Assembly: GCA_946478985.1 (NCBI GenBank)
Contig: CAMLDZ010000144.1
Span: 1-6,899 of the forward strand
Reading direction: 5' to 3'
From: an uncultured Solimonas sp.
GTDB taxonomy: Bacteria; Pseudomonadota; Gammaproteobacteria; Nevskiales; Nevskiaceae
DNA length: 6,899 nt
A program made the position numbers and the translations under genes. Positions 1 through 5,988 of the stretch are shown piece by piece (within the stretch, counting starts at the first letter, position 1; each line of letters starts with the position of its first letter). The notes below the pieces were generated by a model. It saw only the letters and a list, made by a program, of their open reading frames with translations. It was not told the origin of the DNA and did no database searches.

Positions 1-63
1 GGCAGATGAAAACTGAATGGAGCGGCCGCCGGCCCGGCGCAGCCAGCAGTCGGCCATCTCAGC

Positions 64-1380
64 TCAGCCGTGCAGGCCCAATGCCTTGAGCCGCCGGTAG
101 AGCGTGCGTTCGCTCATGCCCAGGTGACGGGCCAGCTCGCTGCGACTGCCGTCGAAGACGGCCAGGGCGTGGGCCAGGCGCGCCTTGTCGTCGCGGTGGC
201 GGCGCTCGCCGCGCGGCATCGCGCCGGCGGCCGCGGCCGCCGGTGTGCGGAGGTCCGGCGGCAGGTCGCGGGCGCGGATCAGGCCGTCGTCGGCAAACAG
301 GCGCGCGCGTTCCAGCACGTTGCGCAGTTCGCGGACATTGCCTGGAAAATCGTAGCGGCGCAGCAGCTGCAGGGCCTCGTCGTCGATGCGCAGCCGCTGG
401 CCGGCGCCGATGCGCTGCAGCAGGCTTTCCACCAGCAGCGGCAGATCGTCGCGGCGCTCGCGCAGCGCCGGCAGATGTACCGGGAAGGCGCTGATCCGGT
501 AGTAGAGGTCCTGGCGGAAGCTCTGGTCCTCCACCATCTGCTTCAACGGCTTGTGCGTGGCAGCGACGAGGCGGAAGTCAGCGCGCAGCGTCTCGACGCC
601 GCCGACGCGGCGGAAGGTGCCGGACTCGATCAGGCGCAGCAGCTTGACCTGCATTGCCAGCGGCACGTCGCCGATTTCGTCGAGGAACAGGGTGCCGCCA
701 TGGGCGGTTTCGACGAGGCCGGTCTTGCGCTGCATCGCGCCGGTGAAGGCGCCGCGTTCGTGGCCGAACAGTTCGCTTTCGAACAGGGTCTCGCTCAGGC
801 CCGTGCAGTCGACGACCACCAGCGGGCCGCGCGCCCGCGGACTGGCATCGTGCAGGGCGCGCGCGAACAGCTCCTTGCCGGTTCCGGATTCGCCCTGCAG
901 CAGCACCGGGATCGGCGAGGGTGCGGCGCGCTGCAGCGCCGACAGCGCCGCGGTGAAGGCCTCGGAGCGGCCGACCAGGCCGCTGCTGCTGGCTTGCGGC
1001 GAGGCGCTGTGCACGCTGTTGAGCCGTTCGACGTAGGCGATGACCTCGCCGCGCTCGTCGAGGATCGGGCGCAGCTCCACGTCGACATGCTCGGGCCCGC
1101 GCGGCGTGTGGTGGACATGCAGCACGCGGTCGGGCGCGCGCGTCGCCAGCGCTTGCTTCATCGGGCAATGCTCGCCGGCCTGATCGCAGGGCAGGCTGTA
1201 CTGGTGGGAGACGCGGTAGCACTTCTGGCCGCGCACGCTGTGGCGCGGGCTGGCGAACTGGCGCTGGTAGGCCGTGTTCGAGGCCAGGATGTTGTACTCG
1301 GTGTCGAGCACGATCATCGGCACGGCCTCGTGCTCCAGATACGAAATCAGGGCCTGCACCGGTGCCGGATCGCTCGCCAT
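64..1380 (-). CDS. fisR: FisR-like sigma54-dependent transcriptional activator with cysteine-bearing sensor domain
   Basis: Predicted cytoplasmic enhancer-binding protein of 438 residues that would activate the divergent sulfide-oxidation operon. Residues about 8-125 form a PAS-like sensor domain with three cysteines, C54, C65 and C72 (in CYRVSH, LPCDQAG and EHCPM). As I recall, the characterised sulfane-sulfur sensor FisR of Cupriavidus pinatubonensis has the same C-x10-C-x6-C spacing. Residues about 134-365 are an AAA+ domain: Walker A GESGTGKE (163-170), an intact sigma54-contact loop GAFTGA (210-215), Walker [11 protein letters not shown] (229-238) and the arginine-rich [12 protein letters not shown] segment (288-299). 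A Fis-type helix-turn-helix is at about 412-436 ([20 protein letters not shown]). There is no response-regulator receiver domain, so direct ligand or redox sensing is expected. I chose the ATG at 1380 because AAGGAG lies 8 nt upstream; an in-frame ATG at 1440 would add 20 residues unlike the family and lacks that support. Sensing of sulfane sulfur is inferred from the cysteine pattern and the neighbouring genes. Confidence 0.9.
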   Translation of the reverse strand: MASDPAPVQALISYLEHEAVPMIVLDTEYNILASNTAYQRQFASPRHSVRGQKCYRVSHQYSLPCDQAGEHCPMKQALATRAPDRVLHVHHTPRGPEHVDVELRPILDERGEVIAYVERLNSVHSASPQASSSGLVGRSEAFTAALSALQRAAPSPIPVLLQGESGTGKELFARALHDASPRARGPLVVVDCTGLSETLFESELFGHERGAFTGAMQRKTGLVETAHGGTLFLDEIGDVPLAMQVKLLRLIESGTFRRVGGVETLRADFRLVAATHKPLKQMVEDQSFRQDLYYRISAFPVHLPALRERRDDLPLLVESLLQRIGAGQRLRIDDEALQLLRRYDFPGNVRELRNVLERARLFADDGLIRARDLPPDLRTPAAAAAGAMPRGERRHRDDKARLAHALAVFDGSRSELARHLGMSERTLYRRLKALGLHG

Positions 1381-1388
1381 CTGCCTTG

Positions 1389-1394
1389 CTCCTT
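1389..1394 (-). promoter_or_regulatory. Ribosome binding site deciding the regulator start
   Basis: AAGGAG on the minus strand lies 8 nt before the ATG at 1380. It supports the shorter start over the upstream in-frame ATG at 1440. Confidence 0.7.
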
Positions 1395-1438
1395 CTCCGT
1401 GCCCTGCTGCCGGATGCCTGCAGGCGCAGCCTAGCAAC

Positions 1439-1458
1439 ACTGCCAGCTGGCTGCCAAT
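1439..1458 (+). promoter_or_regulatory. Putative activator site UAS1 (inverted repeat)
   Basis: The sequence ACTGCCAG-CTGG-CTGCCAAT is an imperfect 20-bp inverted repeat. It matches the pattern ACTGNCAG-N4-CTGNCAGT at every fixed base except one. Its centre is about 160 bp upstream of the predicted sigma54 transcription start, a usual distance for enhancer-binding proteins with Fis-type HTH domains. It begins 59 bp before the regulator start codon, so it could also serve autoregulation. Assignment to the adjacent FisR-like protein is inference from location. Confidence 0.6.
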
Positions 1459-1459
1459 G

Positions 1460-1479
1460 ACTGCCAGTATTCTGTCAGT
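1460..1479 (+). promoter_or_regulatory. Putative activator site UAS2 (inverted repeat)
   Basis: The sequence ACTGCCAG-TATT-CTGTCAGT is palindromic at 16 of 20 positions and fully matches ACTGNCAG-N4-CTGNCAGT. It starts exactly 21 bp after the equivalent site at 1439, i.e. two DNA turns, so both sites face the same side of the helix. Such an arrangement suits cooperative binding of AAA+ activator oligomers. Its centre is about 140 bp upstream of the predicted transcription start. Confidence 0.65.
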
Positions 1480-1491
1480 GTGCTTCGTGTT

Positions 1492-1499
1492 CTGGCAGG
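1492..1499 (+). promoter_or_regulatory. Possible third activator half-site
   Basis: CTGGCAGG matches the CTGNCAGT half-site at all but the last base and starts 20 bp after the second half of UAS2, keeping the helical phase. The partner half expected at 1480-1487 is not recognisable, so this is at most a half-site. Confidence 0.35.
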
Positions 1500-1532
1500 A
1501 AAATCACAAACTCCGGTGTGTATGGTTTAATT

Positions 1533-1538
1533 ATTATA
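1533..1538 (-). promoter_or_regulatory. Possible sigma70 -10 element for the regulator gene
   Basis: A perfect TATAAT is present on the minus strand within the AT-rich stretch. No convincing TTGACA-like -35 hexamer stands 16-18 bp upstream, and any TATAAT in such AT-rich DNA may be chance. If real, transcription would start near 1526 and the inverted repeats at 1439-1479 would lie downstream of it, favouring autorepression. Confidence 0.25.
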
Positions 1539-1582
1539 TTTAAAACAGTAAATTGCATTATGTAATGAAACCCCTATGGGAA

Positions 1583-1598
1583 TGGCACGCGGCTTGGT
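1583..1598 (+). promoter_or_regulatory. Sigma54 (-24/-12) promoter of the sulfide-oxidation operon
   Basis: TGGCACG-CGGC-TTGGT matches the sigma54 consensus TGGCACG-N4-TTGC(A/T) with a perfect -24 block and correct 12-bp spacing between the GG (1584-1585) and the -12 element (1596-1597). The single deviation is G in place of the conserved C of the -12 GC. Transcription would start near 1608-1610, giving a leader of about 30 nt before the dioxygenase ATG. A sigma54 activator is encoded divergently next door and paired inverted repeats lie 100-145 bp upstream, so the whole arrangement is coherent. Confidence 0.78.
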
Positions 1599-1625
1599 TG
1601 AAATCCTGCATCCGCCCGTCCGTGC

Positions 1626-1630
1626 AGGAG
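1626..1630 (+). promoter_or_regulatory. Ribosome binding site of the persulfide dioxygenase
   Basis: AGGAG stands 7 nt before the ATG at 1638. An ATG at 1633 is closer to it but opens a frame that stops after two codons. Confidence 0.7.
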
Positions 1631-1637
1631 CAATGAC

Positions 1638-2522
1638 ATGAACCGCAACGCCAGCCTCAGCGTCGAGGGCTACTTCGACGAAGCCACGTCCACCATCAGC
1701 TACATCGTCCTGGACCGCAGTACGCAGCAATGCGCGGTCGTCGACAGCGTGCTCGACTACGACCCCAAGTCCGGCCGCACCTCGACGCGCTCGGCAGACG
1801 CCCTGGCGGCGCGCGTCCGGGAAATCGGCGCCACCGTGCAGTGGCATCTGGAGACGCACGTGCACGCCGACCATCTGTCGGCGGCGGCCTATCTGCGCGA
1901 TCAGCTTGGCGGCCGGATCGCCATCGGCGACCAGATCCGCACCGTGCAGAAAGTGTTCGGCGCACTGTTCAACGTCGACGACTCGTTCAAGCGCGACGGC
2001 AGCCAGTTCGACCAGCTGCTGCATGACGACGACAGTTTCGAGATCGGCACGCTCAAAGTGCGCGTGATGCATACGCCGGGTCATACGCCCGCCTGTCTGA
2101 GCTACGTGGTGACCGATGGCACCGAGTCGGTGGCCTTCGTCGGCGACACCCTGTTCATGCCGGACTACGGCACGGCGCGCTGCGACTTCCCCGGCGGCGA
2201 TGCGCGCACCCTGTATCGCTCGATCAACCGCCTGCTGAGCCTGCCGCCGCAGACCAAGCTGTACATGTGCCATGACTACCGGCCGGACGGCCGCGAGCTG
2301 CGCTACGTGACGACGGTGGCCGAGGAGCGCGCGCACAACATCCACGTGCGCGACGGCATCAGCGAGGAGGCTTTCGTGACGATGCGCAGCGCACGCGACG
2401 CGACACTGGAGATGCCGGTACTGATCCTGCCCTCGGTGCAGGTGAACATGCGTGCCGGCCGCCTGCCTGAGCCGGAGGCCAATGGCACGCGCTATCTCAA
2501 GATTCCGCTGGACGTGCTGTGA
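1638..2522 (+). CDS. pdo: Persulfide dioxygenase (metallo-beta-lactamase fold, ETHE1/Blh-like)
   Basis: Predicted soluble non-heme iron dioxygenase of 294 residues that oxidises glutathione persulfide (or a related persulfide) with O2 to sulfite. The metal site is visible: T73-H-V-H-A-D-H79, HTPGHT (145-150), VGDTLF with D170, and MCHDY with H212. By analogy with ETHE1, H74, H149 and D170 would hold the iron. The segment DYGTARCDFPGGDARTLYRS (176-195) corresponds to the substrate-side loop of ETHE1-like enzymes. The YDPKSGRTSTRSAD stretch (41-54) and about 290-residue length place it with the Blh/PDO2-like branch rather than the shorter ETHE1 group. It is the first gene after the sigma54 promoter, and its stop overlaps the start of the SQR fusion gene. 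Generic MBL hydrolases or glyoxalase II are the alternatives; the neighbourhood strongly favours persulfide oxidation. Confidence 0.9.
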   Translation: MNRNASLSVEGYFDEATSTISYIVLDRSTQQCAVVDSVLDYDPKSGRTSTRSADALAARVREIGATVQWHLETHVHADHLSAAAYLRDQLGGRIAIGDQIRTVQKVFGALFNVDDSFKRDGSQFDQLLHDDDSFEIGTLKVRVMHTPGHTPACLSYVVTDGTESVAFVGDTLFMPDYGTARCDFPGGDARTLYRSINRLLSLPPQTKLYMCHDYRPDGRELRYVTTVAEERAHNIHVRDGISEEAFVTMRSARDATLEMPVLILPSVQVNMRAGRLPEPEANGTRYLKIPLDVL

Positions 2523-4243
2523 TGAACGGCGGGCTCACGCAGGCTTCCGCGCCGGCGGCCGAGGGGGCGGCAGCGCTGTCGATCCGCAGCCTCGCGCCGG
2601 GGCTTTCGGTCGGCCCGCAGCTGGGCGTTCAAAGCCTCGCCGCCGTGGCGGCAATGGGCTTCCGTACCGTGATCTGCAACCGGCCGGACGGCGAGGGCGC
2701 CGACCAGCCCACGCACCAGGAACTGGCGGCGCACGCCGCCGCGGCGGGTATGCAGTTGCACTACCTGCCGGTGGTGGCCGGGCAGATCGACGCGGCGGCG
2801 GCAGCCCGCTTCGGCGCGCTGCTGGAAGCCGCCGACAAGCCGGTTCTGGCGTTCTGTCGCAGCGGCATGCGCTCCACGACCCTGTGGGCGCTGTCGCAGG
2901 CGGGGAAACAGCCGGCCGAAGCCTTGCTCGAACAGGCACGCGCTGCCGGCTACGAGCTCGGCGCGATCGCGCAGCGCCTCGCGCAGCAAGCGATCAGCGG
3001 CGCCGTCGGCGACAGCGCCGCGCACACGGTGCTGATCGTCGGCGGCGGCGCTGCCGGCATCGCCACCGCTGCCAGCCTGCGGGCGCGCGATCCGACGCTG
3101 GACATCGCCATCGTCGATCCGGCGGATAGCCATTACTACCAGCCGGGCTGGACCCTGGTGGGCGCCGGCGTGTTCAAGCCGCAGACCACGCGTCGCCAGA
3201 TGGCGCGATTGATCCCGCGCGGCGTGCACTGGATCAAGGCCGCGGTCGCCAGCTTCGAGCCGGAAAACCGCGCTGTGATCCTCGAAGGCTGCCGCGTCTT
3301 GCGCTACCGCATGCTGGTGGTCTGCCCGGGCCTGAAGCTGAACTGGGAGGCGATTCCCGGATTGGCCGAAACGCTCGGCCAGAACGGCGTCAGCTCCAAC
3401 TACCGCTACGATCTGGCGCCCTACACCTGGCAGCAGGTGCAGGCCTTGCGCCGCGGCCGCGCCCTGTTCACGCAGCCGCCGATGCCGATCAAATGCGCCG
3501 GCGCGCCGCAGAAGGCCATGTACCTGGCCTGCGATCACTGGCGGCGGCAAGGCCGCCAGAGCCAGATCCGCGCCGAGTTCCATAGCGCGGGTGCCGTGCT
3601 GTTCGGCGTGGCGGACTACGTGCCGGCGCTGATGGAATATGTGAAGCGCTACGACATCTCGCTCAATTTTGCGCACACCCTGAGCGCCGTCGATGGTCGC
3701 CGCCGGCTGGCCAGCTTCACGCGTCTGGACGCCGACGGTCGGCGGCAGACGATCGAACGCGAATTCGACTTTCTGCATGCGGTGCCGCCGCAGACGGCGC
3801 CGGACTTCATCCGCAACAGTCCGCTGGCCGATGCTGCCGGCTGGGTGGATGTCGATGCCGGCACGCTGCAGCACCGCCGCTACGGCAACATCTTCGGCCT
3901 GGGCGATGCCGCCAGCACGAGCAACGCCAAGACCGCGGCGGCGGCGCGCAAGCAGGCGCCCGTGGTGGCGCACAACCTCGTCCGCGCCCTGCGCGGCGAG
4001 CCGCTGGATGGCCGTTATGACGGCTACGGCTCCTGTCCGCTGACCGTCGAGCGCGGCAAGATCGTGCTCGCCGAGTTCGGCTATGGCGGCACGCTCAAGC
4101 CGAGCTTCCCGCGCTGGCTGCTGGACGGGCGCAAGCCGACGCGCGCCGCCTGGCTGCTCAAGGAGCGCATCCTGCCGCCGCTGTACTGGCAGGCCATGCT
4201 CAAGGGGCGCGAGTGGATGGCCGAGCCGGAGCTGGTTGGATGA
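2522..4243 (+). CDS. sqr: DUF442 rhodanese-like/phosphatase-like domain fused to sulfide:quinone oxidoreductase
   Basis: A 573-residue two-domain protein. Residues about 20-155 are a DUF442 (TIGR01244-type) domain with active-site loop F-C112-R-S-G-M-R117-S, which matches the CRxGxR rhodanese loop (four residues between C and R, not five as in true tyrosine phosphatases). Residues about 167-573 are an FAD-dependent SQR of the mitochondrial-like type: dinucleotide motif VGGGAAG (173-179), HYYQPGWTLVG (204-214), KCAGAPQK with C325, GLGDAASTSNAKTAAA (459-474) and YDGYGSCPL with C505. C325 and C505 align with human SQOR C201 and C379, the redox-active pair. The enzyme should oxidise sulfide at the membrane, pass electrons to quinone, and give sulfane sulfur to a thiol acceptor; the fused domain may receive or relay that sulfur. 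No classical TM segment is seen; peripheral attachment is expected. ATG 2522 overlaps the upstream stop by one base; GTG 2519 is an in-frame alternative. Confidence 0.9.
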   Translation: MNGGLTQASAPAAEGAAALSIRSLAPGLSVGPQLGVQSLAAVAAMGFRTVICNRPDGEGADQPTHQELAAHAAAAGMQLHYLPVVAGQIDAAAAARFGALLEAADKPVLAFCRSGMRSTTLWALSQAGKQPAEALLEQARAAGYELGAIAQRLAQQAISGAVGDSAAHTVLIVGGGAAGIATAASLRARDPTLDIAIVDPADSHYYQPGWTLVGAGVFKPQTTRRQMARLIPRGVHWIKAAVASFEPENRAVILEGCRVLRYRMLVVCPGLKLNWEAIPGLAETLGQNGVSSNYRYDLAPYTWQQVQALRRGRALFTQPPMPIKCAGAPQKAMYLACDHWRRQGRQSQIRAEFHSAGAVLFGVADYVPALMEYVKRYDISLNFAHTLSAVDGRRRLASFTRLDADGRRQTIEREFDFLHAVPPQTAPDFIRNSPLADAAGWVDVDAGTLQHRRYGNIFGLGDAASTSNAKTAAAARKQAPVVAHNLVRALRGEPLDGRYDGYGSCPLTVERGKIVLAEFGYGGTLKPSFPRWLLDGRKPTRAAWLLKERILPPLYWQAMLKGREWMAEPELVG

Positions 4244-5046
4244 TGACTCTGCCGGAGCTGATCCCCCTGCTGCTCGGCGCCGTCGTCGGCCTGATCCTGG
4301 CCCTGACCGGAGCCGGCGGCGGCATCCTTGCCGTGCCGATGTTGCTGTTCGGCCTGCATCTGACGATGCAGGAAGCGGCGCCGGTCGGCCTGCTGGCGGT
4401 CGGCCTGGCGGCGGCGATCGGCGCGCTGCTGGCCTGGCGCGAGGGGCGTCTGCGCTACCGCGCGGCGGGCCTGATCGGCGGCGCCGGCATGCTCAGCGCG
4501 CCGGCTGGCGTGTGGATCGCGCATCACCTGCCATCGACGCCGCTGACGCTCGGCTTCGCGCTGGTGCTGGTCTATGCCTCGCTGCGGATGATCCGCCAGA
4601 AGGCCGGCGAGCAAGGGCTGCCGGCCACCGACAAGCTGCCTTGCGTCACCCGGCCGGACAGCGGCCGCTTGCGCTGGACCTCGCCTTGCTTTGCGGCGCT
4701 GTTTTCGACCGGCTTGCTGTCGGGGCTGCTCAGCGGCGCGCTCGGGGTCGGTGGTGGCTTCGTCATCGTGCCGGCGCTCAGCCGCTTCACCAATCTGGAC
4801 CAGCGCAGCATCGTCGCCACCTCGCTGGGGGTGATCGCCGTGGTCTCGGTCGGTGGCGTGGCGGCGGCGGCCGCCGCCGGCAGTTTCGACTGGGCGCTGG
4901 CGCTGCCGTTCGCTGGCGGCGCCGTCGCCGGGCTGCTGCTCGGGCGCCGCTGGTCGCGGCGTCTGTCGGGGCCGCGGCTGCAGCAGCTTTTCGGCCTCGT
5001 CGGCCTGCTCGTCGCGGCCTTGCTGGTCTGGCGGCTGAGTGTCTGA
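4240..5046 (+). CDS. TauE/SafE-family membrane exporter (probable sulfite exporter)
   Basis: Integral inner-membrane protein of 268 residues, typical for the TauE/SafE (TSUP) family. It shows the family's internal duplication: LTGAGGGILAVP (22-33) and ALGVGGGFVIVP (167-178), each beginning a half with several hydrophobic helices. The halves are joined by a polar loop at about 117-147 (RMIRQKAGEQG to GRLRW). Last gene of the operon: its ATG at 4240 overlaps the SQR fusion stop in ATGA, with GGAG 9 nt upstream; ATG 4243 immediately follows and could serve instead. After a dioxygenase that makes sulfite, export of sulfite is the simplest role. Members of the family also move sulfoacetate, thiosulfate or other organosulfur anions, so the substrate is inferred from context only. 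Confidence 0.85.
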   Translation: MMTLPELIPLLLGAVVGLILALTGAGGGILAVPMLLFGLHLTMQEAAPVGLLAVGLAAAIGALLAWREGRLRYRAAGLIGGAGMLSAPAGVWIAHHLPSTPLTLGFALVLVYASLRMIRQKAGEQGLPATDKLPCVTRPDSGRLRWTSPCFAALFSTGLLSGLLSGALGVGGGFVIVPALSRFTNLDQRSIVATSLGVIAVVSVGGVAAAAAAGSFDWALALPFAGGAVAGLLLGRRWSRRLSGPRLQQLFGLVGLLVAALLVWRLSV

Positions 5047-5069
5047 AGCGGTCCCGGCGCTGACAGGCT

Positions 5070-5900
5070 CTAAGCGCGCCGCACCGCCAGCACGCCGTCG
5101 CCGCTCGGCTGCGTGCCGAAGCCGGCGCGCTGCAGGCGCTGCGCCACTTCGCGCGGCACATCGCGACGGCTGGTCAGCTTGTTCGGCGTGCCGGTGTAGT
5201 GGAACAGACGGCCGCCGGCCTTGAGCACGCGCGCGAGCTGGTCGTAGAACGCCTGCGAGTACAGCTCGCCGGCGATGCCGAAGCGCGGCGGATCGTGCAG
5301 CGCGGCGTCGAAGCTGGCGTCGGGCAGCTCGCGGATCGCCGTGGCGATGTCGCCGTGCTCGAGCGACAAGGCGCCCGTCGCCGCCGGCGACCACGGATTG
5401 AGGCCGCGCAGCCAGATCACGTCGGCATTCTTCTCGTACGACTGGATGTGCTGCGCGCCGCCGCGCAGGCACCAGCTGGCGAAGTAGCCGAGCCCGCCGC
5501 AACAGTCGAGGATGCGCTTGCCGGCGGGGCGGATCAGCTCGACCTTGCGCCGCGCGTCCTCGTACGGCGACAGCTGCGCCGTCGGCAGCATCTTGATGCC
5601 GTCGATCTCGAAAGTCGGCGGGCCCCAGTCGGTCGGCACCAGCTTGATCAGCGAGCCGCCGAAGCGCGCGACCGCCGAGAAGCCTTCGCCGTCCCAGTGG
5701 TAGATCGTGCGCGCCTTGCAGACATCGGCATACGGGTAGTCGCGACCGTGCCAGTGCCAGCCATCGGTACGCACTTCGACCGTGGTCATCGAGACGCTGA
5801 GGTCCAGCGAGCATTCGATCTGCACGTTGCCACGCTGGCGCGCGGCCAGCAGCGCTTCATGGACCGGCAGCGTCAGCAGCGGTCCCGGGGTATCACTCAC
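5070..5900 (-). CDS. Class I SAM-dependent methyltransferase, COG2521-like, substrate unknown
   Basis: A 276-residue protein with a Rossmann methyltransferase core in its C-terminal half. Motif I is ILDCCGGLGYFAS (130-142); E156 in SYEKN is the likely ribose-binding acidic residue; HGDI with D184 is the probable adenine-side motif; HDPPRF (202-207) is the motif IV catalytic loop; and VLKAGGRLFHYTG (225-237) is the post-IV strand. The N-terminal 115 residues are a separate beta-rich region with conserved-looking WHWHGRDYPY and DWGPPTFEIDGIKMLP. The combination resembles the predicted methyltransferases of COG2521, best known from archaea; the assignment is from memory of motifs. The start is GTG at 5900: it is the only plausible in-frame initiator near the domain edge, and the frame upstream has low-quality arginine-rich sequence overlapping the next gene. 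No clear Shine-Dalgarno precedes it. It converges on the exporter gene with 23 bp between stops and lies 88 bp downstream of the dihydroorotase. Confidence 0.8.
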   Translation of the reverse strand: MSDTPGPLLTLPVHEALLAARQRGNVQIECSLDLSVSMTTVEVRTDGWHWHGRDYPYADVCKARTIYHWDGEGFSAVARFGGSLIKLVPTDWGPPTFEIDGIKMLPTAQLSPYEDARRKVELIRPAGKRILDCCGGLGYFASWCLRGGAQHIQSYEKNADVIWLRGLNPWSPAATGALSLEHGDIATAIRELPDASFDAALHDPPRFGIAGELYSQAFYDQLARVLKAGGRLFHYTGTPNKLTSRRDVPREVAQRLQRAGFGTQPSGDGVLAVRRA

Positions 5901-5932
5901 GGTGTCGTCATCGCAACAAGGGGGTGGGTCGC

Positions 5933-5963
5933 TCGCCGGCGCCGCTGCTGGCGGCGCCGGCGA
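5933..5963 (-). terminator. Perfect GC-rich hairpin between dihydroorotase and methyltransferase
   Basis: Two exactly complementary 13-base arms (TCGCCGGCGCCGC at 5933-5945 and its reverse complement at 5951-5963) enclose a 5-nt loop. It begins 25 nt after the dihydroorotase stop. No T-run follows on the minus strand (the flank is CCACCCCCTTG), so it is not a classical intrinsic terminator. It could be a factor-assisted terminator, a 3' mRNA-stabilising stem, or an element affecting translation of the methyltransferase, whose start is 32 nt further on. Confidence 0.55.
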
Positions 5964-5988
5964 TCGTCGAGAAGCGCTCAGGCTGGAC

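Noticed and set aside
1..63. Terminator or gene end left of the regulator
   Set aside because: GC-rich segment with at best a 4-5 bp stem and a short TTTT on the minus strand; no coding signal can be judged in 63 bases.
70..1434. Long plus-strand open frame across the regulator gene
   Set aside because: It lies antisense to a gene with complete AAA+ and HTH motifs. Its translation is alanine/glutamine/arginine-rich without domains, as expected for an opposite-strand frame in GC-rich DNA.
1493..1508. TGGCAGG-AAAA-TCACA as a second sigma54 promoter
   Set aside because: The -24 block is fair but the -12 part TCAC lacks TTGC; the site at 1583 is far better and correctly placed.
1633..1641. ATG-ACA-TGA minimal upstream open frame just before the dioxygenase start
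   Set aside because: Two codons only, overlapping the real ATG in another frame; most likely chance, although ribosome sharing cannot be excluded.
2961..2972. 12-bp palindrome GCGCGATCGCGC
   Set aside because: Inside the SQR fusion coding sequence, explained by codons for Ala-Ile-Ala in GC-rich DNA.
2492..3973. 493-codon minus-strand open frame across the SQR fusion
   Set aside because: Antisense shadow of a strongly conserved enzyme; composition rich in R, A and Q with no recognisable motif.
5047..5077. Bidirectional terminator between the convergent exporter and methyltransferase genes
   Set aside because: Only a 5-bp stem (GCGCT/AGCGC) with an 11-nt loop and no T-runs on either strand; too weak to call.
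4081..5814. 577-codon minus-strand open frame spanning the exporter and methyltransferase
   Set aside because: Covers two genes with clear motifs in other frames; its product is low-complexity (Q, R, A) and has no domain.
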